This document shows, piece after piece, positions 24,158 through 33,950 of a DNA stretch of 33,950 nt. Location: the NCBI GenBank assembly GCA_009996615.1, contig JAACZU010000026.1, positions 1 through 33,950 on the forward strand, written 5' to 3'. Source of the stretch: Rhodanobacteraceae bacterium. GTDB taxonomy: Bacteria; Pseudomonadota; Gammaproteobacteria; Xanthomonadales; Rhodanobacteraceae. Both the position numbers and the translations under genes were made by a program. Numbering within the stretch: the first letter of the stretch is position 1; each line of letters begins with the position of its first letter. The notes under the pieces are model-generated. The model worked only from the letters and a program-made list of their open reading frames with translations. It made no database searches and was not told where the DNA came from.

Positions 24158-25406
24158 CGCCGGCCGCGGGCGCATCCTGCGCGCGTGCGCCGAGCGCCGC
24201 GCCGTACAGCGCGAGCAGCCACCAGAACCACAGGCCCCACCACGCCGAGTAAAACGCCAGGTGCGTGTTCAGCGGAAAGCACATCGCGACCAGCGCCAGG
24301 CCCGGCGCCAGCGCGCGTTCGCGTGCGGCCGTATCGGCGCGCCACCACGCGCGCAAGGCGAAGCCGGCGCCGGCGAGCCAGCCCAGCAGGCCGATCAGGC
24401 CGGTCTCGCTGAGCACTTCCAGCACGATCTGGTGCGCATGCGACGCGCCGGTTTCGCCGGCCATATCGACGAAGCGGTCGGCCGGCGCCGCATACTGCGG
24501 ATAGGCATAGCGGAAGCCGCGCACGCCGACGCCGGTCAGCGGATGCGCGGCGCTCATCGCCAGCGCGGTGCGCCAGATGCTCAGCCGCCCGGCCGCGGCT
24601 TCGTCGACCGCCGCCTCGGTGCCCTGCAGCGCGAGCAGGCTGCGCTCGATGCGCGCGCCGAAGCGCGCCGAGTCCTTCAGCGCGAGCGCGCCGATCGCAC
24701 CGAGCGCGAGCGCGAACAGCGCCGCGATGCCGAGAAAGTGGCGCCAGTCGTGCGTCTCGCGCCAGGCCAGCAGCACGCCGACCAGCGCGTACGACAGCCA
24801 CGCCGCGCGCGAGCCGGCCAGCAGGATCGGGCCGGCCAGCACGATGAACGCGACGATGAGCCCGCGCAGACCGAAGCGCGCGCGCGCCGCGAGCAGCCCG
24901 AACGGCGCCAGCGTCGCCAGCACCGGACCGAGCTTGAGGTTGCCGGCGCCGAGGATGCCGGACACGCGCTCGGCCTCGGCCGGGCCGCCGAGGCTGTAGC
25001 CGGTCGCCATCTGCACGTACGCATCGAGCGCCCACAGCGCGGTCACCAGCGCGACCGCGTCGCGCAGCGCCGGCCAGCACGCCGCATCGCGCAGCGCCCA
25101 CGTCGCGAACAGCGCGAACGGCAGGAAGCGCAACGTGGTCGCCGCGGTCGACCAGGTCTTGCCCGGCTCCACCGCGCCGAGGCCCGACAGCAGCGCCGGC
25201 AGCCAGTAGCAGGCGAACAGCGCCAGCAGGAGCCGCGGCGCCGGCGCGCGCAGGTCGATGCGCCGCCGCGCCAGCAGCACCAGCCCGGCGAGTGCGCCGA
25301 GCGTGAACGGCAGCTCGGCGCCGCGGCCGACAGGCAGCACGACCAGCACGGCGAGGACCAGCACCATCGGCCAAGGCGCCGCAGGCGCGACAGACGTCCG
25401 CTTCAC
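24132..25406 (-). CDS. O-antigen ligase family protein
   Basis: A 424-residue polytopic inner-membrane protein with about 11-12 helices and the Wzy_C/WaaL central domain. LLAGSRAAWLSYALVGVLLAW precedes a large periplasmic loop that contains GRLSIWRTALAMSAAHPLTGVGVRGFRYAYP and ASHAHQIVLEVLSETGLIGLLGWL, where the conserved His of the family lies (SHAHQ). Such proteins join O-antigen or related glycans to lipid A-core, or polymerise them; sequence cannot separate ligase from polymerase here. It starts with GTG at 25406, with CAGGAA six bases upstream. The GT4 gene lies upstream on the same strand, separated by a REP-like element. Confidence 0.9.
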   Translation of the reverse strand: MKRTSVAPAAPWPMVLVLAVLVVLPVGRGAELPFTLGALAGLVLLARRRIDLRAPAPRLLLALFACYWLPALLSGLGAVEPGKTWSTAATTLRFLPFALFATWALRDAACWPALRDAVALVTALWALDAYVQMATGYSLGGPAEAERVSGILGAGNLKLGPVLATLAPFGLLAARARFGLRGLIVAFIVLAGPILLAGSRAAWLSYALVGVLLAWRETHDWRHFLGIAALFALALGAIGALALKDSARFGARIERSLLALQGTEAAVDEAAAGRLSIWRTALAMSAAHPLTGVGVRGFRYAYPQYAAPADRFVDMAGETGASHAHQIVLEVLSETGLIGLLGWLAGAGFALRAWWRADTAARERALAPGLALVAMCFPLNTHLAFYSAWWGLWFWWLLALYGAALGARAQDAPAAGVSAARAAG

Positions 25407-25450
25407 GGGATTTCCTGCAGGAGGAGTGCAGGCATTCTAACCGGCGCTCC

Positions 25451-25493
25451 GCGACCGGAGCCGGCGCGACGCCGGTCGCACGGGTGCTCCTAC
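25451..25493. repeat. REP-like element between the ligase and GT4 genes
   Basis: On the minus strand the element starts GTAGGAGCACCCGTGCGACC, the GTAGGAGC form seen at 30247 and 28392. It contains GCGACCGG (25451-25458) and CCGGTCGC (25472-25479) as an 8-bp inverted repeat. The TAG of the GTAGGAGC terminus is the stop codon of the GT4 gene. Confidence 0.5.
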
Positions 25494-26626
25494 CCCCGGC
25501 CCTCAGCCCGCGGCTCCAGTCCCGCCACCTCTTCATACAAGCGCAGCGTCGCCTGCTGCATGTCGATGAGGCGATAGCGCGACAGCGGCGCGATCGGCGG
25601 TGCCGCGCGCAGCAGTTCGGCGGCGCGCTCGACCAGGCGCTGGCGGTCGCCGACCGGCGCGCGGCCGGCCGGGTAAAGGTCGGCGAGCAGTTCGCCGACG
25701 CCGCCATGGTCGTAGCCGAGCACCGGCCGGCACAGCGCGAGTGCCTCGACCACGGTGCGGCCGAACGATTCGGGCTTGTTCGACAGCTGCAGCACCAGCG
25801 CGGAGATCGCATAGATGTCGCGCACGTCGTCGCGCTGCGTGCTGATCGCGATGCGGTCGGCGACGCCGCGCGCTGCGGCGAGTTGCTCGAGTTCGGCGAC
25901 GTAGGCCGCGCGCCCGTCCTGGCGCGCGCCGAGCAGCAGCAGGCGCGTGTCGATGCCGCGCGCCTTCAGCGCCGCGACCAGCTCGATCGCATCGGCATGG
26001 CCCTTCAGGCGCGTGCCGCGGCCGGGCAAGGTCAGCAGCGGCGCACCGGCAAGCTGCGCGAACTCGGCGAAGAACCACTCGCGCCACGAGTTGTCGGGCA
26101 GGTAGCCGTAGGGAAAGTCGTCCGGCTCGACGCCGCGCGGGATCACCACCAAGTGCGCCGGGTCGGTGCGCGGATAGTTCGACAGCAGGTAATCGCGCAC
26201 GGTGTTCGACACGCAGATCACGCGCTCACCACGCGCCATGATCGCGCTGTAGCGGCCGGGACTGTTGAGGCCGTGCGCGGTAGTGACGAAATGCGGCCGT
26301 GGCGACAGGCCGCGCAGCGCGAGCCAGCCAACCCAGGCCGGCATGCGCGAACGCGCATGCACGATGTCCGGTCGCTCGCGCCGGATCAGCGCGCGCAGCC
26401 TGGGCACCTGGGCGAGGGTGGCCAGCGACTTGGCGCCGATCGGCAGCTCCACGTGCTCGCTGTCCTCCTGCAGCAGCTGGCGCACCATGCGCCCGCCGGC
26501 CGAGACGACCAGCGAGCGGTGGCCCGCCGCAACCAGCGCACGGCCGATCTCCAGCGCCGAACGCTCGGCGCCGCCCGCCTCGAGGGCGGGGACCAGCTGC
26601 AGGACGGTCAGGCGCCGCGACGGCAT
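25490..26626 (-). CDS. GT4 family glycosyltransferase
   Basis: A 378-residue GT-B glycosyltransferase. The N-terminal domain starts VLQLVPALEAGGAERSALEIG and includes RPDIVHARSRMPAW and TTAHGLNSPG. The C-terminal domain has the nucleotide-sugar site: VIPRGVEPDDFPY, TLPGRGTRLKGHADAIEL, LLLGARQDGRAAY and the family E-x7-E motif in NKPESFGRTVVEALALCRPVLGYDHGGVGELL. It is a cytoplasmic enzyme adding a sugar to lipopolysaccharide core or another surface glycan, consistent with the O-antigen ligase-like gene downstream. The sugar and acceptor are unknown. The start is eight bases after the end of the zinc-finger gene, so they are probably co-transcribed. Confidence 0.93.
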   Translation of the reverse strand: MPSRRLTVLQLVPALEAGGAERSALEIGRALVAAGHRSLVVSAGGRMVRQLLQEDSEHVELPIGAKSLATLAQVPRLRALIRRERPDIVHARSRMPAWVGWLALRGLSPRPHFVTTAHGLNSPGRYSAIMARGERVICVSNTVRDYLLSNYPRTDPAHLVVIPRGVEPDDFPYGYLPDNSWREWFFAEFAQLAGAPLLTLPGRGTRLKGHADAIELVAALKARGIDTRLLLLGARQDGRAAYVAELEQLAAARGVADRIAISTQRDDVRDIYAISALVLQLSNKPESFGRTVVEALALCRPVLGYDHGGVGELLADLYPAGRAPVGDRQRLVERAAELLRAAPPIAPLSRYRLIDMQQATLRLYEEVAGLEPRAEGRG

Positions 26627-26633
26627 CGGCGCG

Positions 26634-26843
26634 TCAGGCGACCAGGTCGTATTCGGCGCTGCAATACGGGCACTTGGCGTGGCCGCCCTGCTCGGCGATC
26701 GGCAGGTAAACCTTCGGATGCGAGTTCCACAGCGACATCGCCGGCATCGGGCACGACAGTGGCAGGTCGGCCGCGGTCACCTGGTAGCGGTGTTCGGCGT
26801 TGGCGGGAATGCGGGCTTCCGCCGCGGGGTTGGGGCGAGACAT
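26634..26843 (-). CDS. Small CHCC zinc-finger protein
   Basis: A 69-residue protein with C31, H42, C58 and C61 in LSCPMPAMSLWNSHPKVYLP and KCPYCSAEYDL, the CHCC zinc-finger pattern of the NDUFS6-like family (COG4391). Mitochondrial relatives are complex I assembly subunits; the role of free-standing bacterial members is not established. ATG 26843 has GGAG about six bases upstream. It leads a minus-strand operon with the GT4 gene and perhaps the ligase-like gene. Confidence 0.9.
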   Translation of the reverse strand: MSRPNPAAEARIPANAEHRYQVTAADLPLSCPMPAMSLWNSHPKVYLPIAEQGGHAKCPYCSAEYDLVA

Positions 26844-26881
26844 GCGCTACTCCGTCTACGGGAAATTGCGGGTAATCCGGC

Positions 26882-26890
26882 ATTTTACCA
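26882..26890 (-). promoter_or_regulatory. Extended -10 promoter of the zinc-finger/GT4 operon
   Basis: On the minus strand TGGTAAAAT has the TGn extension before TAAAAT, 38 bases before the ATG at 26843. No -35 of note is seen, which fits an extended -10 or activator-dependent promoter. The CRP-like site at 26925-26938 would centre near -56. Confidence 0.5.
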
Positions 26891-26924
26891 GCACAACGCG
26901 TGCCAGCCCGTTGCCGAAGCATGC

Positions 26925-26938
26925 GTGATGCACATCAC
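26925..26938. promoter_or_regulatory. CRP/Clp-like binding site in a divergent spacer
   Basis: GTGA-TGCACA-TCAC is an exact match to the core of the CRP-family site (GTGA-N6-TCAC), with six-base perfect arms GTGATG/CATCAC. In Xanthomonadales the CRP homolog is Clp, which uses this core. The site lies between the divergent zinc-finger and YIP1 genes, about 56 and 65 bases upstream of the two proposed start points. Confidence 0.55.
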
Positions 26939-26956
26939 GGCGGGGTCGCCAACTGG

Positions 26957-26990
26957 CTGCGACGCGATGTCGCAGCATCTGTCCTAGAAT
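26957..26990 (+). promoter_or_regulatory. Promoter of the YIP1-like gene with an inverted repeat over the -35 region
   Basis: TAGAAT at 26985-26990 is a plausible -10, 40 bases before the ATG. CTGCGAC (26957-26963) and GTCGCAG (26969-26975) form a perfect 7-bp inverted repeat with a 5-base centre. It covers the place where a -35 would lie (about 26962-26967) and could be an operator. Confidence 0.4.
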
Positions 26991-27030
26991 GCCGCCGGCT
27001 GCATTCAACCACTTAGCGAGGGAGGGGCCG

Positions 27031-28278
27031 ATGGACATCAACAAAGTGATCGCGCGCGCCAAGGCGATCCTGCTGACACCGAAGACCGAATGGCCGGTGA
27101 TCGCCGGCGAGCCGGCCACTGTCAGCGACCTGTACAAGAATTACATCATGATTCTGGCCGCGATCCCGGCCGTATTCGGCTTCATCAAGGGTACGCTGAT
27201 CGGCTACGGCGCGTTCGGCATCCACGTGCGCACGCCGTTCGGCAGCGGACTGGCCGCGGCGATCGTCGGCTATGCGCTGAGCCTGGCGCTGGTCTACGTG
27301 ATGGCGCTGATCATCGACGCTCTGGCGCCGAGCTTCGGCGGCCAGAAGAACCCGCTGCAGGCGCTCAAGGTGACCGCCTACGCCTACACCGCGAGCTGGG
27401 TCGCCGGCATCGGCCAGATCATCCCGGGCCTGGGCTGGCTGATCGCGATCGCCGGCGCGGTCTACGGCATCTACCTGTTCTACCTCGGCCTGCCGGTGCT
27501 GATGAAGGCGCCGCAGGAAAAGGCCGCCGGCTATACCGCGGTCAGCATCATCATCGCGATCGTGCTCGGCTGGATCCTCGCGCTGATCGTCGGCGGCATC
27601 GTCGGCACCGGCGCGCTGATGAGCGGCACGCAGTTCGGCAGCACCAGCGACGTGACGATCGACAAGGACAGCGCACTCGGCAAGCTCGATGCATGGAGCA
27701 AGAAGATGGAAGCGGCCGGCCAGCAGATGGAGGCGGCGCAGAAGTCCGGTGATGCGAAGGCGCAGCAGGAAGCGCTCGGCAAAGTGATGGGCACCGCGCT
27801 CGGCGGCGGCGACCAGGTCGAGGCGCTGGCGCCGGACCTGCTCAAGCCGTTCGTGCCGGAGACGCTGGCCGGCCTCAAGCGCACCGACTTCTCGGCCGAA
27901 CGCAACGGCGCGATGGGCATGCAGATCTCCGAGGCGCATGCGACCTACGCGGATGACGGGGGGCGCAGCCTGCGCCTGGAAGTGACCGACATGGGCAGCG
28001 CCAAGGGCCTGATGGCGCTGGCCGGCTGGGCGGGCGTCGAGAGCGACCGCACGACCGAGCACGGCTACGAGAAGACCTACAAGCAGGGTGGCCGCCTGGT
28101 CCACGAGCAGTGGGACGACCAGAACAAGGACGGCGAGTACAGCATCGTGCTCGGCGACCGCTTCACGGTGAAGCTGTCGGGCAACGCGGACAGCATGGAC
28201 GCGCTCAAGGCCGCCGTCGCCGGCCTCGACCTCGCCGGCCTCGAGTCGCTCAAGAACCAGGGCGTCAAGAAGGGCTGA
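27031..28278 (+). CDS. YIP1 family membrane protein with a long soluble C-terminal region
   Basis: A 415-residue protein. Residues about 1-200 are the YIP1 domain: MDINKVIARAKAILLTPKTEWPVIAGEPATVSDLYKNYI-type start, then about five helices (ILAAIPAVFGFIKGTLIGYG, AAIVGYALSLALVYVMALII, LGWLIAIAGAVYGIYLFYLGLPVLMK, VSIIIAIVLGWILALIVGGIVG). Residues about 215-415 are soluble and start with a Lys/Gln/Ala coiled-coil stretch around AWSKKMEAAGQQMEAAQ, followed by a mixed domain (KRTDFSAERNGAMGMQIS, VHEQWDDQNKDGEYSIVLGDRF). Simple YIP1 proteins lack the second half. GGGAGGGG before the ATG is a strong ribosome binding site. Function unknown. Confidence 0.85.
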   Translation: MDINKVIARAKAILLTPKTEWPVIAGEPATVSDLYKNYIMILAAIPAVFGFIKGTLIGYGAFGIHVRTPFGSGLAAAIVGYALSLALVYVMALIIDALAPSFGGQKNPLQALKVTAYAYTASWVAGIGQIIPGLGWLIAIAGAVYGIYLFYLGLPVLMKAPQEKAAGYTAVSIIIAIVLGWILALIVGGIVGTGALMSGTQFGSTSDVTIDKDSALGKLDAWSKKMEAAGQQMEAAQKSGDAKAQQEALGKVMGTALGGGDQVEALAPDLLKPFVPETLAGLKRTDFSAERNGAMGMQISEAHATYADDGGRSLRLEVTDMGSAKGLMALAGWAGVESDRTTEHGYEKTYKQGGRLVHEQWDDQNKDGEYSIVLGDRFTVKLSGNADSMDALKAAVAGLDLAGLESLKNQGVKKG

Positions 28279-28298
28279 GCGCCCGCGCGACGCTTGGA

Positions 28299-28392
28299 TG
28301 CAGGAGCGGCTTCAGCCGCGATGCTTTTTGAGGGCCGAGCGCCGAGGGCCGGGGCCGAAAAGCTCAAGGCATCGCGGCTGAAGCCGCTCCTA
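28299..28392. repeat. REPIN: two inverted REP sequences
   Basis: AGGAGCGGCTTCAGCCGCGA (within 28299-28324) recurs in reverse complement at 28368-28392 (ends CGCTCCTAC). The inner flanks TTTTTGAG and CTCAA also pair. About 40 bases separate the arms, so the whole can fold into one long hairpin. It lies between the convergent YIP1 and yceI genes. REPINs are mobilised by RAYT transposases; none lies in the window. Confidence 0.88.
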
Positions 28393-28407
28393 CGACAATG
28401 CAACAAC

Positions 28408-28430
28408 GCGCTCCGCACACTGCGGAGCGC
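28408..28430 (-). terminator. Hairpin terminator, probably of yceI
   Basis: GCGCTCCGCA and TGCGGAGCGC form a perfect 10-bp stem with a 3-base loop, 15 bases past the yceI stop. On the minus strand it is followed by GTTGTTGCATTG, moderately T-rich, so termination of yceI is more likely than of the plus-strand gene. Confidence 0.6.
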
Positions 28431-28445
28431 GTCCCACAAGCGACG

Positions 28446-29048
28446 TCAGCTCTTCGCCTTGGTCGCCTCGGCGAACGCCTTGGCCTCGATGCCTTCGGTC
28501 GTGATGTGGATCTTGATGTCGTCGCTGACCATCGGCACGTACTTGCTGATGCCGAAGTCCGAGCGCTTGACGGTCACGCTCGCGTCGAAGCCGGCCACCG
28601 GCGCCTTCCACATTGGATGATCGGCGACCTTGTTGACCGTCACGTCGAGCACGACCGGCTTGGTCACGCCGTGCAGCGTCAGGTCACCGGTGACCTTGAG
28701 CTTGTTCGGGCCGGCGCCCTTCTCGACCTTGGTGCTGGCGAAGGTCGCATCCGGGTACTGCGCCACGTCGAAGAAGTCCGCACTCTGCAGGTGCTCGTCG
28801 AGCTTGGACACGTTGCTGTTGATGCTGGCGAGCGGGATCGTGACCTTGACCGTGGCCTTGGTCGGGGCGGCCTGGTCGTAGTCGAGCGTGCCCTCGATCG
28901 TGCGGAACTGCGCGGTCGGGTTCGAGTAGCCGAAGTGGTTCCAGCTGAACACGACCTGCGTGTGGCCCGGATCGAGCGTGTAGGTGGCGGCGAAGGCCGG
29001 CGCGGCAACGAGCGTGAGTGCTGCGGCAAGGGCAAGGCGACGGAGCAT
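28446..29048 (-). CDS. YceI family periplasmic protein
   Basis: A 200-residue protein with a signal peptide (residues 1-21, cut after APAFA) and a YceI lipocalin-like beta barrel. Family landmarks are TYTLDPGHTQVVFSWNHFGYSNPTAQF, DEHLQSADFFDVAQYPDATFAST, VTGDLTLHGVTKPVVLDV and FDASVTVKRSDFGISKYVPMVSDDIKI. YceI proteins bind isoprenoid-type lipids in the periplasm and are often base- or stress-induced. ATG 29048 is chosen for the signal peptide and has AGAGGA upstream. A single gene, convergent with the YIP1 gene. Confidence 0.94.
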   Translation of the reverse strand: MLRRLALAAALTLVAAPAFAATYTLDPGHTQVVFSWNHFGYSNPTAQFRTIEGTLDYDQAAPTKATVKVTIPLASINSNVSKLDEHLQSADFFDVAQYPDATFASTKVEKGAGPNKLKVTGDLTLHGVTKPVVLDVTVNKVADHPMWKAPVAGFDASVTVKRSDFGISKYVPMVSDDIKIHITTEGIEAKAFAEATKAKS

Positions 29049-29269
29049 GGAAGGTCCTCTCGGAAAGTTGGGCGGATGGACGGCGCGCGCAGGCGGATTC
29101 ACCGGGGAGTGCGCTGCGCGCCGGCGCAAAGGGAAGCGCCGGTGCGGACGGGAGAATGTGGACCGCGCAACGATCGGGCAAGGCGCGTCGGCAGGAAACA
29201 GCGTTTCCGCAATGTGAACAATCGCGCGGCGTCGCGTCGACGTCGCGCGTGCATTACGCTGCGGCGACG

Positions 29270-30250
29270 ATGGCCGACACGACCCTTCCCACCTGCTGGG
29301 CGATCAGCGACGGCGCCGCCGGCAACGAGCGCCAGGCGCTCGCGCTCGCGCGCGCGCTTGGCCTGGCGCCGCGCGTGCTGCGCCTGCGCCTGCGCGAACC
29401 GTGGGCCAGCCTGGCGCCGCGCCTCACGCTCGGCGCGCGCGGCGCGCTGCTCGACGAACACGGCGCACCGCTGGCGCCGCCGTGGCCGGACCTCGCGATC
29501 GGCTGTGGTCGCCGCGCCGCGCTGGCGACACGCCTGCTGCGCGCGTGGAGCGGCGGCGCGACGTTCGGCGTGCAGATCCTCGATCCGCGCATCGACACGC
29601 GCGCGTTCGACCTCGTGATCGCGCCGCAGCACGACCGCGTCGCCGGCGCGAACGTGCTGCACACGATCGGCGCGCTGAACCCGGTCGACGCCGACTGGCT
29701 CGCCGCCGGCCGCATGCGATTCGCGCGCTTCGGCACGCTGCCAGCGCCGCGCACGGCGGTGCTGATCGGCGGTTCGAACCGCGCGCAACGACTGGACCGC
29801 GCCTACTTCGACGCGCTGCTCGAGCGACTCGCCGCGCGCCATGCGAGCGAAGGCGGCAGCTTCCTCGTCAGCGTCTCGCGGCGCACGCCGGCACCGCTGG
29901 CGGCGCACCTGCGTGGCGCATTCGCGGCGCTGCCCGGCGTGTTCTGGGGCGGTGCGCCGGACGGCGAAAATCCGTACGCGGGCTTCCTCGCGTGGTCCGA
30001 CCGCCTCGTCGTCACGCCGGACTCGGTCAACATGCTGAGCGAGGCCTGCGCGACCGGCAAGCCGGTCTACACGTTCGCGCCGCGCCCGATCGGCGGCAAG
30101 CTCGCCGCGTTCCATGCCGAACTCGTCGCCAGCGGCCACCTGCGCCGGCTCGACGACTCCGCGCCCGCGCCACAGCCGCCACCGCTCGCCGAGACCGCGG
30201 CGATCGCCGAGCTGGTGCGGCAGCGCTGGCGTACCCACCCGGCGCCGTAG
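29270..30250 (+). CDS. ELM1/GtrOC1-like family protein (COG3660)
   Basis: A 326-residue protein of the family named for plant mitochondrial fission factor ELM1. Family segments are CWAISDGAAGNERQALALARALG at the start, PDLAIGCGRRAALATRLLR, GVQILDPRIDTRAFDLVIAPQHD, VLHTIGALNPV, and the C-terminal RLVVTPDSVNMLSEACATGKPVY, which resembles the nucleotide-sugar region of GT-B glycosyltransferases. A glycosyltransferase-like activity on a surface glycan is therefore a reasonable guess, but the bacterial function is not known. No signal peptide. ATG 29270 fits the family start. The TAG stop codon lies in the GTAGGAGC end of a REP element. Confidence 0.88.
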   Translation: MADTTLPTCWAISDGAAGNERQALALARALGLAPRVLRLRLREPWASLAPRLTLGARGALLDEHGAPLAPPWPDLAIGCGRRAALATRLLRAWSGGATFGVQILDPRIDTRAFDLVIAPQHDRVAGANVLHTIGALNPVDADWLAAGRMRFARFGTLPAPRTAVLIGGSNRAQRLDRAYFDALLERLAARHASEGGSFLVSVSRRTPAPLAAHLRGAFAALPGVFWGGAPDGENPYAGFLAWSDRLVVTPDSVNMLSEACATGKPVYTFAPRPIGGKLAAFHAELVASGHLRRLDDSAPAPQPPPLAETAAIAELVRQRWRTHPAP

Positions 30251-30318
30251 GAGCGCTGCAGGCGCGACCGTGCTCGTGCCGCGACCGGGCCGCCCCGTCG
30301 CGGCTGCGCCGCTCCTGC
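30247..30318. repeat. REPIN overlapping the stop codon of the ELM1-like gene
   Basis: GTAGGAGCGCTGCAGGCGCG (from 30247) and the inverted copy GCGGCTGCGCCGCTCCTGC (to 30318) match at most positions. They share the GGAGCG core and CGCGAC inner end with the element at 28299-28392. The TAG at 30248-30250 is the stop codon of the preceding gene. Confidence 0.78.
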
Positions 30319-30408
30319 GGCAGGCGGCACGACACGCCCGGGACTTTCGACCCATCCCGCCGCGTACCGCATCGCCTATGCTCGGCGGGTTTATCCCCGG
30401 AGTCCGCC

Positions 30409-33690
<3,282 letters not shown>

Positions 33691-33715
33691 AGTCGCGCAT
33701 CGCGGCGCACGGATC

Positions 33716-33743
33716 CCGCCCTCCCTCGTGCGAGGGAGGGCGG
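33716..33743 (+). terminator. Hairpin after the amidohydrolase gene
   Basis: CCGCCCTCCCTCG and CGAGGGAGGGCGG form a perfect 13-bp stem with a TG centre, 26 bases after the stop. No T-run follows, so it may be a REP-like hairpin acting as a transcript end. The rest of the spacer to 33890 shows nothing else I can name. Confidence 0.55.
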
Positions 33744-33890
33744 AATCTGCGCAGGACTGCCCATTTGCGTCAGAGTTTGACGCCGACTCCTGATTCTTTG
33801 GCGCGGCTGCATCCGAATACGACAGAGCGCCGTATCACAGGGGGCGGAACATTCTGCTTACCACGTCTCACATTATCTTTGTATTTAGCA

Positions 33891-33950
33891 GGCTGTTGAG
33901 AAGCCCCCACGATCCGTGACAATCATAGTCTCGATCAATGATGGGGCGTG
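33891..33950 (+). mobile_element. Left end of an insertion sequence with the first codons of its transposase (partial)
   Basis: GGCTGTTGAGAAGCCCCC at 33891-33908 resembles the terminal inverted repeat of IS1182/IS5-like elements (GGCTGTTGAAAAAG-type, from memory). An ATGATGGGGCGT at 33938-33949, encoding MMGR, matches how IS1182-type transposases begin. Only 13 bases of the gene are in the window. The local sequence 33850-33935 is clearly less GC-rich than the flanking genes. The call would be settled by the next few hundred bases. Confidence 0.45.

Overview
The window is high-GC, gene-dense chromosomal DNA with the gene content and order of a gammaproteobacterium of the Xanthomonadales, most like the Rhodanobacteraceae (Dokdonella-like). 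The case rests on four things: the pcm-like / tolC / waaA / lpxL lipid A block; the rdgB, hemW and CPXCG genes close together; GTAGGAGC-type REP elements and heptad repeat tracts in the spacers; and a secreted protein ending in IFKNGFD, a tail I associate with this order. The genus is an inference. No rRNA, tRNA or CRISPR array was seen.

Layout. 1-660 is mobile-element debris: a single-gene integron cassette (two-helix membrane protein) with an intact attC site, 13-bp inverted repeats around it, and the last codons of a transposase. 748-5297 is housekeeping and hypothetical: an M20 peptidase on the minus strand, then a ComEA-like helix-hairpin-helix protein, a SET-domain protein overlapping a GNAT acetyltransferase, a HutD-like protein and the nucleotide-pool sanitiser rdgB. 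5298-7410 separates rdgB from hemW and holds about 0.9 kb without a convincing gene plus two tandem paralogous exported proteins of unknown function. 7479-11003 holds hemW, a CPXCG zinc-ribbon gene and a cobalamin-riboswitch-controlled btuB-type TonB receptor.

11256-14712 carries a translationally coupled DUF1631-PilZ pair and a TetR repressor with a probable operator in its own promoter. 14988-20090 carries a small hypothetical gene and the envelope block: pcm-like methyltransferase, TolC, Kdo transferase WaaA (minus strand) and a divergent lipid A acyltransferase. 20115-26843 continues the envelope theme: a DUF2339-DUF3999 membrane pair, an O-antigen ligase-like protein, a GT4 glycosyltransferase and a small CHCC zinc-finger protein.

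27031-33690 holds a YIP1-type membrane protein divergent from the zinc-finger gene across a CRP/Clp-like site, a periplasmic YceI protein, an ELM1-like protein and a large exported beta-propeller amidohydrolase. The last 60 bases look like the left end of an insertion sequence with the first codons of its transposase, so mobile-element sequence lies at both ends of the window.

The candidates for undescribed biology are the tandem exported paralogs with the IFKNGFD tail, the three TTCCTACA half-sites before the ComEA-like gene, the DUF1631-PilZ and SET-GNAT couplings, the heptad tract that enters the end of waaA, and REP elements whose conserved terminus supplies the stop codon of the adjacent gene.
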